From Paludibacteraceae bacterium (GTDB lineage Bacteria; Bacteroidota; Bacteroidia; Bacteroidales; Paludibacteraceae): 7,240 bases of DNA. The notes beneath the pieces are model-generated. The model did no database searches and was not told where the DNA came from. It saw only the letters and a list, made by a program, of their open reading frames with translations. This document shows positions 6,341 through 7,240 of the stretch, in pieces; positions within the stretch are counted from its first letter, which is position 1; each line of letters opens with the position of its first letter. The position numbers and the translations under genes are program-made. Where the stretch lies: the NCBI GenBank assembly GCA_017646225.1, contig JAGCMZ010000140.1, forward strand, positions 1 through 7,240, read 5' to 3'.

Positions 6341-6422
6341 AATACTATGTGTTTTAAAATTTGTCTTTTAATTAGACGGGAATAGAAACAAATGGTTTAT
6401 TTTGCCATGTATGTTTTATTGA

Positions 6423-7240
6423 TTATTCCCACTCGATGGTGGCGCTTGGTTTTGGCGACATATCGTAGCAAACACGGTTTACATTGGGAACTTCTGCCAA
6501 AATGCGTTTGGTGATTTTGTCTAGAATAGCCCAATCGATGTGCTCGATGGTAGCGGTCATGGCGTCGATGGTGTTTACGGCGCGGATGATTACTGGCCAA
6601 TCGTAGCTGCGTGCGTTGTCTTTTACACCTACCGATTTAAAATCGGGAACGATGGTAAAGTATTGCCATACTTTTTTATCCAAACCTGCTAGGGCAAATT
6701 CTTCGCGCAAGATAGCGTCCGATTCGCGAACGGCTTCTAAACGGTCGCGGGTAATTGCACCCAAGCAACGAACACCCAAACCAGGACCAGGGAAGGGTTG
6801 GCGATAAACCATTTCGTAAGGCAAACCTAATTCCAAACCGCAAGCACGAACTTCGTCTTTGAATAGTTGGCGGATAGGTTCTACCAATTCAAATTGCAAG
6901 TCTTCGGGCAAACCGCCTACGTTGTGGTGCGATTTTACCATTTTAGCGGTTTTGGTACCACTTTCTACAATATCAGGATAGATGGTGCCTTGACCCAAGA
7001 AGTCGATGCCGTCTAGTTTGCGTGCTTCTTCTTCAAATACGCGGATAAATTCACCACCAATAATTTTACGTTTTTCTTCGGGATCTTCTACGTTTTCTAG
7101 TTTAGTTAAGAAACGTTCGGTAGCGTCTACATACACCAAGTTAGCGCACAATTGTTTGCTGAATACGTCTACAACAGCTTCCGATTCGCCTTTACGCATC
7201 AAGCCGTGGTTAACGTGAACGCAAACCAAGTTTTGGCCAA
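6423..7240 (-). CDS. guaA: GMP synthase (glutamine-hydrolysing), C-terminal part, truncated at window edge
   Basis: The frame is open to the window end, so the gene's start lies outside; the TTG at 7227-7229 is internal. About 272 residues are visible. The enzyme converts XMP to GMP using ATP and glutamine in de novo purine synthesis in the cytoplasm. The missing part would hold the glutamine amidotransferase domain and the SGGVDS P-loop of the ATP pyrophosphatase domain. Visible family signatures are [93 protein letters not shown], then the C-terminal dimerisation domain with [16 protein letters not shown] and the XMP-binding end KPSATIEWE. The reading frame is intact throughout. Confidence 0.97.
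   Translation of the reverse strand, partial: GQNLVCVHVNHGLMRKGESEAVVDVFSKQLCANLVYVDATERFLTKLENVEDPEEKRKIIGGEFIRVFEEEARKLDGIDFLGQGTIYPDIVESGTKTAKMVKSHHNVGGLPEDLQFELVEPIRQLFKDEVRACGLELGLPYEMVYRQPFPGPGLGVRCLGAITRDRLEAVRESDAILREEFALAGLDKKVWQYFTIVPDFKSVGVKDNARSYDWPVIIRAVNTIDAMTATIEHIDWAILDKITKRILAEVPNVNRVCYDMSPKPSATIEWE

Noticed and set aside
6386..6416. Possible hairpin after the guaA stop
   Set aside because: The stem is interrupted (4 + 5 bp with an uneven bulge) and no T tract follows on the minus strand, so a terminator call is not supported.
6341..6422. Promoter for the small DUF1573 gene
   Set aside because: A TTTG is present, but no TAnnTTTG-like box stands at a suitable distance from it.
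7227..7229. TTG as the start of guaA
   Set aside because: It falls just before [13 protein letters not shown] in the middle of the ATP pyrophosphatase domain; the real start is outside the window.

Overview
The window looks like a piece of a Bacteroidota chromosome, most likely order Bacteroidales. Supporting signs are a protein with a type IX secretion (T9SS) C-terminal sorting domain, two DUF1573 lipid-free exported proteins, a Bacteroidetes-style MeaB, no Shine-Dalgarno sequences ahead of starts, and moderately low GC. No tRNA, rRNA, CRISPR array or insertion sequence was found. No stretch over 300 bases lacks a gene; the longest intergenic gaps are 82-84 bases.

Left half (1-4130, plus strand): a tight co-directional cluster. 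It begins inside a very large surface protein (at least 1061 residues visible, 5' end outside the window) with a parallel beta-helix region, beta-sandwich modules and a T9SS sorting tail. Four bases later comes a 151-residue exported, cysteine-rich protein of unknown function with an LPLGG-hydrophobic-basic tail. Five bases after that comes an Lrp/AsnC-type transcriptional regulator. The spacing suggests one transcript.

Right half (4097-7240, minus strand): read in the direction of transcription, it has the 3' part of guaA (GMP synthase), a small DUF1573 protein followed by a convincing intrinsic terminator, a larger DUF1573 protein with a repeat-bearing C-terminal tail, and meaB (the GTPase chaperone of methylmalonyl-CoA mutase). 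The meaB 3' end overlaps the 3' end of the Lrp/AsnC gene by 34 bases on the opposite strand.

The most unusual things are: two in-frame copies of a 27-base element encoding DAST-x-SA-x-E in the tail of the larger DUF1573 protein; an 8-base tandem array that straddles that gene's stop codon and fills the gap to meaB; and the small Cys-rich protein with a sortase-like tail sitting in an apparent operon with a T9SS substrate and a regulator. I see no confidently new multi-gene system; the small Cys-rich protein and its operon are the best candidate.
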